NCBI RefSeq assembly: GCF_029675105.1
Contig: NZ_JAQQFV010000006.1
Coordinates: 310,001-374,000, forward strand
Direction: 5' to 3'
Source of the DNA: Nocardia anocheti
Lineage (GTDB): Bacteria > Actinomycetota > Actinomycetes > Mycobacteriales > Mycobacteriaceae
DNA: 64,000 nt
Shown: one piece after another, positions 7,910 through 16,449 of the stretch
Layout of the letters: each line of letters starts with the position of its first letter
How positions within the stretch are numbered: the stretch's first letter is position 1
The notes under the pieces: model-generated
Databases searched by the model: none
Seen by the model: the letters and a program-made list of their open reading frames with translations, nothing else
Told to the model about the DNA's origin: nothing
Program-made: the position numbers and the translations under genes

Positions 7910-8862
7910 TTCCCAAGTTGATGGCGGTCAGCGACGTGCACGTCGGGCACCAGGGCAACAAGCCGGTCGTGGAACAGATCCAGCCGGATTCGCCCGAGGA
8001 CTGGCTGATCGTCGCGGGTGACGTCGGCGAGAAGGCCGACGAGGTGCGCTGGGCGCTGGAATTGCTGCGCCGTCGCTTCGCCAAGGTGATCTGGGTGCCC
8101 GGCAACCACGAACTGTGGACCACGCCGAAGGACCCCGTCCAGATGCACGGCGCGGCGCGCTACGAGTACCTGGTGGCGATGTGTCGCGACCTCGATGTGA
8201 TCACCCCGGAGGACCCGTTCCCGGTATGGACCGGCGCCGGTGCCGAGCGCTACGGCGGGCGCGTCACCCTCGCGCCGATGTTCCTGCTCTACGACTACTC
8301 CTGGCGGCCCGAGGGCACCACCACCAAGGCCCAGGCACTGGCCGTGGCGCGCGAACGCAATGTCGTGGCCACCGACGAATTCCTGCTCACCCCCGACCCG
8401 TACCTCACCCGTGACGCCTGGTGCCACGCGCGCGTGCAGTACACCCAGCGCCGCCTCGACGCGCTGGCCCCCGAGACCCCGGTGGTGTTGATCAACCACT
8501 TCCCACTGGTCCGTCAGCCCACCGAGATCCTGTTCTATCCGGAGTTCTCGCTGTGGTGCGGCACCGACCTCACCGCCGACTGGCACACCACCTACAACGT
8601 GGTGTGCGCGGTCTACGGCCACCTGCACATCCCGCGCACCACCTACTACGACGGCGTCCGCTTCGAGGAGGTCTCGCTCGGCTACCCGCGCGAGTGGAAG
8701 CGCCGCGGCATGCCGGAACCGCTGCTGCGCCAGATCCTGCCGGAACCCGTCTACGCCGAGGGCGACCTGAACGCCTGGGGTGGTCACTTCCCGGTGACGC
8801 CGGAGATGGAGGCCGCCGCGGCCGAGATGCGGGCCAAGGCCGAGCGGCGGCGCGGGGTCTGA
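7906..8862 (+). CDS. pptH: Phosphopantetheinyl hydrolase PptH-like metallophosphoesterase
   Basis: A 318-residue calcineurin-fold phosphoesterase. Metal-site motifs are in order: SDVHVGH, VAGDVGE, WVPGNHELW, INHFPLVRQP and YGHLHIPRTTYY. In M. tuberculosis the protein encoded directly before pptT (Rv2795c, PptH) removes phosphopantetheine from carrier proteins and so opposes PptT. The same arrangement here supports the same role, though the activity itself is inferred. GTG 7906 starts the protein (VIPKLMAVSD) and overlaps the arsR stop; an earlier in-frame start at 7858 would run through arsR. pptT follows 94 bases later. Confidence 0.85.
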   Translation: MIPKLMAVSDVHVGHQGNKPVVEQIQPDSPEDWLIVAGDVGEKADEVRWALELLRRRFAKVIWVPGNHELWTTPKDPVQMHGAARYEYLVAMCRDLDVITPEDPFPVWTGAGAERYGGRVTLAPMFLLYDYSWRPEGTTTKAQALAVARERNVVATDEFLLTPDPYLTRDAWCHARVQYTQRRLDALAPETPVVLINHFPLVRQPTEILFYPEFSLWCGTDLTADWHTTYNVVCAVYGHLHIPRTTYYDGVRFEEVSLGYPREWKRRGMPEPLLRQILPEPVYAEGDLNAWGGHFPVTPEMEAAAAEMRAKAERRRGV

Positions 8863-8956
8863 CACGTGATTTGCTTCGAACCGTGACCACTGATTTGGTG
8901 ATGACCATGCACCGCACCACCAGCCGACCTCGCCGGACATCGGCCCGGGTCCGCCC

Positions 8957-9649
8957 ATGACCCGCGCCGAGACCGGACTGCTGCGCACCATCCTGCCGTC
9001 CGGGGTGGCCGCCGCCGAGCTGCTGGCCTATCCGGAGGACCTGACGGCACATCCCGCCGAGGAACACCTGATCGCGAAGTCGGTCGAGAAGCGCCGCCGC
9101 GACTTCATCGGCGCCAGGCACTGCGCCCGGGTCGCCCTCGCACAGCTCGGGGAGCAGCCGGTGGCGATCGGCAAGGGCGAACGCGGCATGCCGCTGTTCC
9201 CGCGCGGCATCGTCGGCAGCCTCACCCACTGCGACGGCTACCGCGCCGCCGCGATGACCCACGCCCTGCGTTTCCGTTCGGTGGGCATCGACGCCGAACC
9301 GCACGGCCCGCTGCCCGACGGCGTCCTGGACTCGGTGAGTCTGCCCGCCGAACGCGAGTGGCTGTCCGGGACGTCGGACGACGGCCTGCACCTGGACCGG
9401 CTGCTGTTCTGCGCCAAGGAGGCCACCTACAAGGCCTGGTTCCCGCTGACCCTGCGCTGGCTCGGTTTCGAGGACGCGCACATCAGCTTCGAGATCGACA
9501 CCCGCACCGCGGATTCCGGCTCCGGCACCTTCCATACGAAGCTGTTGATCCCCGGCACGACGAACGACGGAGGCACCCCCTTGACCGAGTTCGACGGACG
9601 CTGGCTGATCGCCGACGGGCTGATCCTGACCGCGATCGCGCACGGCTGA
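8957..9649 (+). CDS. pptT: 4'-Phosphopantetheinyl transferase PptT
   Basis: A 230-residue Sfp-type transferase that moves phosphopantetheine from CoA to a conserved serine in acyl- and peptidyl-carrier proteins. The diagnostic motifs are VGIDAEPH (Mg/CoA site) and CAKEATYKAWFPLT, the W/F-CAKEA-x-Y-K motif; upstream RRRDFIGARHCAR and GMPLFPRGIVGSLTHC contribute to CoA binding. In mycobacteria PptT is essential and serves mycolate, siderophore and other megasynthases. Here it should also prime the seven carrier domains of the NRPS at 16798-39639. Its stop overlaps the truB start by one base. Confidence 0.95.
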   Translation: MTRAETGLLRTILPSGVAAAELLAYPEDLTAHPAEEHLIAKSVEKRRRDFIGARHCARVALAQLGEQPVAIGKGERGMPLFPRGIVGSLTHCDGYRAAAMTHALRFRSVGIDAEPHGPLPDGVLDSVSLPAEREWLSGTSDDGLHLDRLLFCAKEATYKAWFPLTLRWLGFEDAHISFEIDTRTADSGSGTFHTKLLIPGTTNDGGTPLTEFDGRWLIADGLILTAIAHG

Positions 9650-10581
9650 TGGCGGCGCGCACCCCCGCGGTCGACCAGCTCGGCGGATTGGTGATCGTCG
9701 ACAAGGACGGTGGCTGGACCAGCCACGACGTGGTGGCCCGCAGCCGGAGACTGTTGCGGACCAAGAAGGTCGGCCACGCGGGCACCCTGGACCCGATGGC
9801 CACCGGTGTGCTCGTGCTCGGCGTGGAACGGGCCACCAAACTGCTCGGTCAGCTGATCCTCACCAGCAAGGCCTACACCGCGACCATCCGCCTGGGCCAG
9901 TCCACCGTCACCGACGACGCCGAGGGCGAGACCACCGCGACCACCCCCGCGCTGCACCTCACCGACGAGGCCGTCGCCGCCGGGATCGCCGCCCTCACCG
10001 GCGACATCGAGCAGGTCCCCGCCACCGTGAGCGCCATCAAGGTCGACGGGGAACGCGCCTACGCGCGGGCCCGCGCCGGGGAGGACGTGCGACTCGCCGC
10101 CCGCCCGGTGACGGTGTCGCGCTTCGAGGTCCTGGCCCGCCGCGATGTCGCCGAGGGCGAGTTCGTCGACCTGGACGTGGAGGTCGAGTGCTCCTCGGGC
10201 ACCTACATCCGCGCCCTCGCCCGCGACCTCGGCGCCGCGCTCGGCGTCGGCGGCCACCTGACCGCGTTGCGGCGCACCAGAGTCGGTCCGTTCACCCTCG
10301 AACACGCCCGCACCCTGGAGCAATTGGCGGCCGCCGCCGAGGCCGAACAGCCCCTGCTGAGCCTCGACATCGACACCGCCGTGCGCACCGCCTTCCCGCG
10401 TCGCGACATCGACGACGCCCAGGCGAACGACCTGCGCAACGGCCGCTGGCTGGACCCGATCGGCGTCAAGGGCGTCTACGCGGCCATCGATCCGGCCGGA
10501 CGCGCCATCGCCCTGCTCGAGGAGAGCGGCAAACGCGCCTCCTCGGTGATGGTCGTCCGCCCCCAGGGCATCGGCGACTGA
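9649..10581 (+). CDS. truB: tRNA pseudouridine(55) synthase TruB
   Basis: A 310-residue pseudouridine synthase that isomerises U55 in the T loop of tRNAs. The catalytic motif GHAGTLDPMATGVLVLG carries the essential Asp, and KAYTATIRLGQSTVTDDAEG and the CSSGTYIRALARDLG motif are also present. A C-terminal segment of about 70 residues forms the PUA-like tail. The ATG at 9649 overlaps the pptT stop, so the two are translationally coupled. The pptH-pptT-truB order is the same as in M. tuberculosis. Confidence 0.96.
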   Translation: MAARTPAVDQLGGLVIVDKDGGWTSHDVVARSRRLLRTKKVGHAGTLDPMATGVLVLGVERATKLLGQLILTSKAYTATIRLGQSTVTDDAEGETTATTPALHLTDEAVAAGIAALTGDIEQVPATVSAIKVDGERAYARARAGEDVRLAARPVTVSRFEVLARRDVAEGEFVDLDVEVECSSGTYIRALARDLGAALGVGGHLTALRRTRVGPFTLEHARTLEQLAAAAEAEQPLLSLDIDTAVRTAFPRRDIDDAQANDLRNGRWLDPIGVKGVYAAIDPAGRAIALLEESGKRASSVMVVRPQGIGD

Positions 10582-10784
10582 CCGCTCCCGCGCCGCCACC
10601 CCGCCGAGCGGCTCGGCGCCGACCCGTCGATCGTGCCCTGGAACCCGATTCCGGCGACCAGGGTCGGGCGGCCGGGTGGAATCACCCTGTGCGGCACGGA
10701 CACCCGCTCGATGCCGCCGGTCCGTACAGTGGCGGGAGACGGTCGGCGCGACAGCATTCGCCCGCCGCGGGGAAGGGTAGCGAG

Positions 10785-11207
10785 ATGAGTGCAGAGCCGG
10801 TCGACACATTCACCCTGTGGGATCAGGACGGGGACGGCCAGGTCTCGGTCGACGACATCCTCACCGGAATCCGTTCCGCCGGAATCGATGTCGAGCGGGC
10901 CGCGATCGAGCGCCTGGTCGCCGCCGCCGACACCGATGGCGACTTCCTGGTCTCCCGCGCCGAATTCGACGCCGCCGTGGTCGGCGGCCGCATCGAGGTC
11001 ACCGACGCCGAGGCCGCCTTCCGCGTCTTCGACGTCAACGGCGACGGCCGCATCTCGGTCACCGAACTGGAGTCCCTGATCCGCCACGTCGGCGCGGGCC
11101 GCGTCGACGAACCCGCCGCCGACCTGCTGACCGCCGCCGACCAGGACGGCGACGGCTACCTCTCGCTACCCGAATTCCGGGTCCTGCTGGACTTCCTGTC
11201 CCGCTGA
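10785..11207 (+). CDS. Calmodulin-like protein with four EF-hands
   Basis: A 140-residue soluble acidic protein made almost entirely of four EF-hand loops: DQDGDGQVSVDD, DTDGDFLVSRAE, DVNGDGRISVTE and DQDGDGYLSLPE. All four keep Asp at loop positions 1 and 5 (Asp or Asn at 3) and Asp/Glu at position 12, so all should bind Ca2+. They sit in two pairs, as in calmodulin and the actinomycete calerythrin proteins. There is no signal peptide. A likely -10 box TACAGT (10725-10730) gives it its own promoter after truB, with a leader of about 48 bases. The partner protein and role are unknown. Confidence 0.9.
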   Translation: MSAEPVDTFTLWDQDGDGQVSVDDILTGIRSAGIDVERAAIERLVAAADTDGDFLVSRAEFDAAVVGGRIEVTDAEAAFRVFDVNGDGRISVTELESLIRHVGAGRVDEPAADLLTAADQDGDGYLSLPEFRVLLDFLSR

Positions 11208-11229
11208 GCCGCACCCACCCACCAGGGTG

Positions 11230-11994
11230 TCAGGACGTCAGCCAGATGGCCTCGGCGGCGAGGGTGCCCAGTTCGGTGGGGGAGTCGGCGGTGTCGATGC
11301 GTACCGCGATGGTGCCCGCGAAGTCGCGGCGTTCCTCGACCTCGATGGTGGTGTCGAGGGCGATGCCGACGGAGTCGAAATAGCGCAGCATGGCCGGGTC
11401 GGAGTCGGAGATGCGGGCGACGCGGCCGGATTCGCCCGCCGCGAAATCGCTGAGGCGTCGGGCCGGGGGCGTGGGGACGTCGCCGTCGGTGGAGGGGATC
11501 GGGTCGCCGTGCGGGTCGCGGTCGGGGTAGCCGAGTTTGGCGTCGATGCGCGACATGAGCAGGTCCGAGACGGCGTGTTCGAGCACCTCGGCCTCGTCGT
11601 GCACCTCGTCCCAGCCGTAGCCCAGTTCGTTCACCAGGAAGGTCTCGATCAGCCGGTGGCGGCGCACCATGGCCACCGCGGCCAGACGACCGTGCTCGGT
11701 GAGGGTGATCGAGCCGTAGCGGGCGTGCTCGACCAGGCCCTGATCGGCCAGTTTGCGCACCGCCTCGGACACCGTCGAGGCCGACACGCCGATCCGCTCG
11801 GCCAGCAGCTTGGTCGACACCTTCTCCTGCGACCACTCCTGCGCGGTCCAGATGACCTTCAGATAGTCCTGCGCCACCGCGGACAGTTCGGGCGCGACCG
11901 TCGCGGCGTCGGCGGCCTCGGCCGCACCGGGCGGGTTCGACCCACGGCGGGTCGCGACATCTCGTTTACCTGGCACATTCTTGATGTTAGGCAT
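11230..11994 (-). CDS. mntR: Manganese-responsive DtxR-family repressor (MntR/SirR)
   Basis: A 254-residue DtxR/MntR regulator. The winged helix (residues ~35-95) includes LLAERIGVSASTVSEAVRKL and LVEHARYGSITLTEHGRL. The dimerisation/metal domain holds HRLIETFLVNELGYGWDEVH followed by EAEVLEHAVSD. A C-terminal SH3/FeoA-like domain follows (residues ~170-250). Its neighbour is ribF, as for sirR (Rv2788), which in mycobacteria represses manganese uptake genes. Start ATG 11994 (MPNIKNVPGKRD) gives an N-terminus of ordinary length. It converges with the EF-hand gene and diverges from ribF across 102 bases. Confidence 0.9.
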   Translation of the reverse strand: MPNIKNVPGKRDVATRRGSNPPGAAEAADAATVAPELSAVAQDYLKVIWTAQEWSQEKVSTKLLAERIGVSASTVSEAVRKLADQGLVEHARYGSITLTEHGRLAAVAMVRRHRLIETFLVNELGYGWDEVHDEAEVLEHAVSDLLMSRIDAKLGYPDRDPHGDPIPSTDGDVPTPPARRLSDFAAGESGRVARISDSDPAMLRYFDSVGIALDTTIEVEERRDFAGTIAVRIDTADSPTELGTLAAEAIWLTS

Positions 11995-12083
11995 CCCTGG
12001 CCGGAATGACACATCGGCGAACCGGCACGGCGCAGCACGACATTCCGCGCGGAGGCAGAATTCTGTTCCGGTGTCGCTGTGCG

Positions 12084-12089
12084 TAGGCT
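12084..12089 (+). promoter_or_regulatory. -10 box for a leaderless ribF transcript
   Basis: TAGGCT ends seven bases before the GTG start at 12097, which would put the transcription start on the start codon itself. No Shine-Dalgarno sequence precedes the GTG. Confidence 0.55.
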
Positions 12090-12096
12090 TCGCTCT

Positions 12097-13074
12097 GTGC
12101 AGAGATGGCGAAGCCTCGACGAGGTGCCCGCGGACTGGGGGCGCTGCGTCCTCACGATCGGCGTGTTCGACGGCGTGCATCGCGGGCACGCGCAGCTGAT
12201 CAGCCGGGCCGTGGCGGCCGCGGACAAGCGTGGAGTGCCCTCGGTCTTGATGACCTTCGACCCCCACCCGATGGAGGTGGTGCGGGCCGGTTCGCACCCC
12301 GCCCAGCTGACCACCCTGACCCGCCGCGCCGAGCTGGCCGAGGAACTCGGTATCGACGTGTTCTGCGTGATGCCGTTCACCCAGGAATTCATGAAGCTCA
12401 CCCCCTCCGGCTACGTGCACGACCTGCTCGTCGAGCGGTTGCACGTGTGCGAGGTGGTCGTCGGCGACAACTTCACCTTCGGCAAGAAGGCCGCGGGCAC
12501 CGTCGACACCATGCGCGAGCTCGGCGCTCGCTTCGGGTTCGAGGTCGACGGGGTGACCCTGCTCGGCGAGCACGCCGTCACCTTCTCCTCCACCTACATC
12601 CGCGCCTGCGTCGACGCTGGTGACATGGCCGCCGCCGCCGAGGCGCTGGGGCGGCCGCACCGCGTGGAGGGCGTGGTCGTGCACGGCGACGGACGCGGGC
12701 GCGGGCTCGGTTTCCCGACCGCCAACGTCGCCCCGCCCATGCACGCCGCGATCCCGGCCGACGGGGTCTACGCGGGCTGGTTCACCGTGCTCGGGCAGGG
12801 GCCCTCGATCGGCACGGCCGCGCCCGGCGAGCGCGCGATGGCCGCCATCTCGGTGGGCACCAATCCGACCTTCTCGGGCCGCTCGCGCACGGTGGAGGCG
12901 TTCGTCCTCGACGGCGAGGCCGACCTCTACGGCCAGCACGTGGCGGTGGACTTCGTCGAGCAGTTGCGCGGGATGCGCAAGTTCGACTCTATCGACGACC
13001 TCGTCGAGGCCATGGGCCGCGATGTCGAGGCCGCCCGCAAGGTGCTCACCGCGGCCGCCGCCGACCAGGACTGA
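12097..13074 (+). CDS. ribF: Bifunctional riboflavin kinase/FAD synthetase
   Basis: A 325-residue enzyme that makes FMN from riboflavin and then FAD. The N-terminal nucleotidyltransferase domain (~15-190) has TIGVFDGVHRGHAQLI and the region VVGDNFTFGKKAAGT with STYIR. The C-terminal riboflavin kinase domain (~195-315) has RGRGLGFPTANV. GTG 12097 (VQRWRSLDEV) matches the family N-terminus better than the upstream GTG at 12079 and sits seven bases behind a TAGGCT box with no ribosome site, so translation is probably leaderless. rpsO follows. Confidence 0.95.
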   Translation: MQRWRSLDEVPADWGRCVLTIGVFDGVHRGHAQLISRAVAAADKRGVPSVLMTFDPHPMEVVRAGSHPAQLTTLTRRAELAEELGIDVFCVMPFTQEFMKLTPSGYVHDLLVERLHVCEVVVGDNFTFGKKAAGTVDTMRELGARFGFEVDGVTLLGEHAVTFSSTYIRACVDAGDMAAAAEALGRPHRVEGVVVHGDGRGRGLGFPTANVAPPMHAAIPADGVYAGWFTVLGQGPSIGTAAPGERAMAAISVGTNPTFSGRSRTVEAFVLDGEADLYGQHVAVDFVEQLRGMRKFDSIDDLVEAMGRDVEAARKVLTAAAADQD

Positions 13075-13103
13075 CCCGGTGCGGGCCGCCGCCGGGCGTG
13101 CCG

Positions 13104-13109
13104 TACAGT
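13104..13109 (+). promoter_or_regulatory. Candidate rpsO -10 box
   Basis: TACAGT, a good TANNNT match, stands 90 bases before the rpsO start and would give a leader of about 85 bases. No clear -35 element is seen. Confidence 0.45.
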
Positions 13110-13199
13110 GGATCCTCGGGTTTGCTGCGGTCCGCGGTGGCGCCCATCCCGGGTAACCGGACCTTCGAGCGCGGAACTGAGAAAGAGGAGTCTGCCCAC

Positions 13200-13469
13200 A
13201 TGGCGCTGACCACTGAGCAGAAGTCGGCCATCCTGGCCGAGTACGGCCTGCACGAGAAGGACACCGGCTCGCCGGAGGCGCAGATCGCGCTGCTGTCGAA
13301 GCGGATCTCGGACCTGACCGAGCACCTCAAGCAGCACAAGCACGATCACCACACCCGCCACGGCCTGCTGGCCCTGATCGGTCGTCGTCGTCGCCTGTCG
13401 AAGTACCTGCAGGCCAAGGACATCAACCGCTACCGTTCGCTCATCGAGCGTCTCGGCCTGCGTCGCTGA
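13200..13469 (+). CDS. rpsO: 30S ribosomal protein S15
   Basis: The 89-residue S15 protein binds the 16S rRNA central domain and makes bridge B4 to the 50S subunit. The family signature is clear: DTGSPEAQIALLSKRISDLT, then HLKQHKHDHHTRHGLLALIG with RRRRLSKYLQ. ATG 13200 follows a GAAAGAGGAG ribosome site. rpsO followed by the PNPase gene is conserved through most bacteria; a 394-base gap with a strong hairpin separates them here. Confidence 0.98.
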   Translation: MALTTEQKSAILAEYGLHEKDTGSPEAQIALLSKRISDLTEHLKQHKHDHHTRHGLLALIGRRRRLSKYLQAKDINRYRSLIERLGLRR

Positions 13470-13508
13470 TCCCCTTCGACACGCCTCCCCGCTGAGGCGG
13501 TCGGCGAG

Positions 13509-13546
13509 TAGCCAATGGGAAGAAGTACACTTCTTCTCGTTGGCTA
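13509..13546 (+). terminator. Long hairpin in the rpsO-gpsI interval
   Basis: TAGCCAA (13509-13515) pairs with TTGGCTA (13540-13546), and GAAGAAG pairs with CTTCTTC around a short loop; one internal position is mismatched. There is no U-run. It may terminate rpsO, or act like the E. coli rpsO-pnp hairpin where RNase III cleavage and PNPase autoregulation occur. The rest of 13470-13863 holds no convincing gene; it ends in the purine-rich gpsI ribosome site. Confidence 0.65.
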
Positions 13547-13863
13547 TTCGTGTATTCGGAGACCATGGGGCTTCCGCGTGCACTACAACATGTGACAGCC
13601 GTGTGCATCCGTCCGCGTGGCGTCGGTCTTCGGTAGTGGCCTTTCGGCAGGCGATGTTTTCTCCGCCGCCGTCGGGCTTCGATCGATGATCGCCTCCGCG
13701 TCGCCCCGCTTCTGGAATGTTCCAGCCAGGGGATCCGGTCGGGTGCTGCGCGTGGCAGCCAGGAGGGTTGCCCCGTGTCCGTGTCCGGTACGGCTGACGT
13801 ACAGCCGGTCCGCGCCCAGATGGTGCTGCGTTCCGGCGAGACGAGAGGTCGAGAGAAGAAAAA

Positions 13864-16134
13864 ATGACGCAGACAACTGAACGTACGTCGACCGCGGTCG
13901 AGGTCGAGCCCGGTGTTTTCGAGTCGGTCGCGCTGATCGACAACGGCAGCTTCGGCACCCGCACCCTCCGCTTCGAGACCGGCCGTCTGGCCAAGCAGGC
14001 CGCGGGCTCCGTGGTCGCCTACCTGGACGACGAGACCATGCTGCTGTCGGCGACCACCGCCGGTAAGCACCCCAAGGACCAGTTCGACTTCTTCCCGCTG
14101 ACCGTCGACGTCGAAGAGCGCATGTACGCCGCGGGTCGCATCCCCGGCTCGTTCTTCCGTCGCGAGGGCCGCCCCTCCACCGACGCGATCCTGACCTGTC
14201 GCCTGATCGACCGTCCGCTGCGCCCGTCGTTCGTCGACGGCCTGCGCAACGAGATCCAGGTCGTGGTCACCGTGCTGAGCCTGGATCCGAAGGATCTCTA
14301 CGACGTGGTGGCCATCAACGCCGCCTCGGCGTCCACCCAGATCTCCGGCCTGCCGTTCTCCGGCCCGGTCGGCGGCGTGCGCGTCGCCCTGATCGGTGGC
14401 CAGTGGGTCGCGTTCCCGACCGTCGAGCAGCTCGAGGACGCGGTCTTCGACATGGTCGTGGCCGGTCGCGTCACCGAGACCGGTGACGTCGCCATCATGA
14501 TGGTCGAGGCCGAGGCCACCGACAAGGTCATCGCGCTCATCGAGGGTGGCGCCCAGGCGCCGACCGAGGCCGTCGTGGCCGAGGGCCTCGAGGCCGCCAA
14601 GCCGTTCATCGCTCGCCTGTGCCGCGCGCAGTCGGACCTGGCGGCGCTGGCCGCCAAGCCGACCGAAGAGTTCCCGCTGTTCCCGCCCTACGGTCCCGAT
14701 GTGTTCGAGACCGTCGAGGGCACCGCGAAGGTGGAGCTCAACGAGGCGCTGAGCATCGCCGACAAGCAGGCCCGCGAGGCCCGCATCGACGAGATCAAGG
14801 CCGAGGTGCTCGGTCGCCTCGGTGACGACTTCGTCGGTCGCGAGAAGGAACTGGGCGCGGCGTTCCGCTCGGTCACCAAGAAGCTGGTGCGTCAGCGCAT
14901 CCTCACCGACGGTTTCCGCATCGACGGGCGCGGCCTGGCCGACATCCGTCAGCTCTCCGCCGAGGTCGACGTGATCCCGCGCGCCCACGGTTCGGCGCTG
15001 TTCGAGCGTGGCGAGACCCAGATCATGGGCGTCACCACCCTGGACATGGTGAAGATGGCCCAGCAGGTCGACTCGCTCGGCCCGGAGACCACCAAGCGCT
15101 ACATGCACCACTACAACTTCCCGCCGTTCTCCACCGGTGAGACCGGTCGCGTGGGTTCGCCCAAGCGTCGCGAGATCGGCCACGGCGCCCTCGCCGAGCG
15201 TGCCCTGGTGCCGGTGCTGCCCTCGCAGGAGGAGTTCCCCTACGCCATCCGTCAGGTCTCCGAGGCGCTGGGCTCCAACGGCTCCACCTCGATGGGCTCG
15301 GTCTGCGCGTCGACCCTGTCGCTGCTCAACGCCGGTGTGCCGCTGAAGGCACCGGTCGCGGGTATCGCGATGGGTCTGGTGTCGGACACCGTCACCAACG
15401 ACAAGGGCGAGGACGAGGTCCGCTACGTGGCGCTGACCGACATCCTCGGCGCCGAGGACGCCTTCGGTGACATGGACTTCAAGGTCGCCGGTACCCGCGA
15501 CTTCGTCACCGCCCTGCAGCTCGACACCAAGCTCGACGGCATCCCCTCGCAGGTGCTCGCCGGTGCGCTCAACCAGGCGCACGACGCCCGCACCACCATC
15601 CTGGACGTGATGGCCGAGGCCATCGCCACCCCGGACGAGATGAGCCCCTACGCCCCGCGCGTCACCGCGATCAAGATCCCGGTCGACAAGATCGGCGAGG
15701 TCATCGGGCCCAAGGGCAAGATGATCAACCAGATCACCGAGGACACCGGCGCCAACATCTCCATCGAGGATGACGGCACCGTGTTCGTCGGTGCGACCGA
15801 CGGGCCTTCGGCTCAGGCCGCGATCGACGCGATCAACGCGATCGCCAACCCGCAGCTGCCCAAGGTCGGCGAGCGTTTCCTGGGCACGGTCGTCAAGACC
15901 ACCGCCTTCGGCGCGTTCGTCTCGCTGCTGCCGGGCCGTGACGGCCTGGTGCACATCTCCAAGCTGGGCAACGGCAAGCGCGTGGCCAAGGTCGAGGACG
16001 TGGTGAACGTCGGCGACAAGCTGCGCGTGGAGATCGCCGACATCGACAACCGCGGCAAGATCTCGCTGGTCCCGGTCGAGGACGAGGCCGCCGCCGAACC
16101 GGCCGCCGCCGAGGAGACCACCGCCGCCGAGTAG
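13864..16134 (+). CDS. gpsI: Polyribonucleotide nucleotidyltransferase (PNPase)
   Basis: A 756-residue 3'-5' phosphorolytic exoribonuclease, a degradosome partner of RNase J and RNase E in actinobacteria. It has two RNase PH-like domains (~20-230 and ~345-555) separated by the helical linker. A KH domain follows (~600-660; KIGEVIGPKGKMINQI), then an S1 domain (~665-735; FLGTVVKTTAFGAFVSLLPG). An Ala/Glu-rich tail ends the protein. In mycobacteria the next gene is pepR; here a terminator and the NRPS intervene. Confidence 0.98.
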   Translation: MTQTTERTSTAVEVEPGVFESVALIDNGSFGTRTLRFETGRLAKQAAGSVVAYLDDETMLLSATTAGKHPKDQFDFFPLTVDVEERMYAAGRIPGSFFRREGRPSTDAILTCRLIDRPLRPSFVDGLRNEIQVVVTVLSLDPKDLYDVVAINAASASTQISGLPFSGPVGGVRVALIGGQWVAFPTVEQLEDAVFDMVVAGRVTETGDVAIMMVEAEATDKVIALIEGGAQAPTEAVVAEGLEAAKPFIARLCRAQSDLAALAAKPTEEFPLFPPYGPDVFETVEGTAKVELNEALSIADKQAREARIDEIKAEVLGRLGDDFVGREKELGAAFRSVTKKLVRQRILTDGFRIDGRGLADIRQLSAEVDVIPRAHGSALFERGETQIMGVTTLDMVKMAQQVDSLGPETTKRYMHHYNFPPFSTGETGRVGSPKRREIGHGALAERALVPVLPSQEEFPYAIRQVSEALGSNGSTSMGSVCASTLSLLNAGVPLKAPVAGIAMGLVSDTVTNDKGEDEVRYVALTDILGAEDAFGDMDFKVAGTRDFVTALQLDTKLDGIPSQVLAGALNQAHDARTTILDVMAEAIATPDEMSPYAPRVTAIKIPVDKIGEVIGPKGKMINQITEDTGANISIEDDGTVFVGATDGPSAQAAIDAINAIANPQLPKVGERFLGTVVKTTAFGAFVSLLPGRDGLVHISKLGNGKRVAKVEDVVNVGDKLRVEIADIDNRGKISLVPVEDEAAAEPAAAEETTAAE

Positions 16135-16161
16135 GCGCCGGGTAGCTCCACCGGAACTGCC

Positions 16162-16196
16162 GAAACCCCCTGCCGTCCTCGACGGTGGGGGGTTTC
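16162..16196 (+). terminator. gpsI terminator hairpin
   Basis: Arms at 16162-16177 and 16181-16196 form a 16-bp stem with two G-T wobbles and a CTC loop. It begins with GAAACCCCC and ends with GGGGGTTTC. It lies 28 bases after the gpsI stop and separates gpsI from the NRPS transcript. Confidence 0.75.
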
Positions 16197-16422
16197 GTCG
16201 TCCACGGAACCGGCCGGACGGTCGGGTAGTGGTGCGCGTCACGTCTATGCAACGGCGATGCAACGTTGGGACATCTAGTGTTGCCAGACACAGCGCGACC
16301 GCGCGCAGGCAGCCGTCGCGCCGCCCCGAGGGGTGGCGCCGTGACCGCTGCCCGCTCGGCGTATGCGGTCGGTTTGCCGACGCGCTCCCCGGGTCCGATC
16401 TGGAAACCCGACGACCAAGATT

Positions 16423-16449
16423 TTGACTGAATCTGGTCCGGTTTATTAT
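16423..16449 (+). promoter_or_regulatory. Possible NRPS promoter in a 660-base leader region
   Basis: TTGACT (16423-16428) and TATTAT (16444-16449) are spaced 15 bases apart inside an AT-rich island (about 16415-16465) unlike its surroundings. If used, the NRPS mRNA would have a leader of over 340 bases. The interval 16197-16797 holds no convincing gene. It also has a direct repeat ATGCAACG at 16246 and 16257, 11 bp apart. Confidence 0.4.

Noticed and set aside
11981..12000. TTAGG...CCTGG as an IdeR/MntR box between mntR and ribF
   Set aside because: Only an imperfect ten-base resemblance that overlaps the mntR start codon; not enough to call an operator.
11994..12939. Extending mntR upstream to make a 569-residue fusion
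   Set aside because: The extra part is antisense to ribF and low-complexity. ATG 11994 gives a normal-length MntR.
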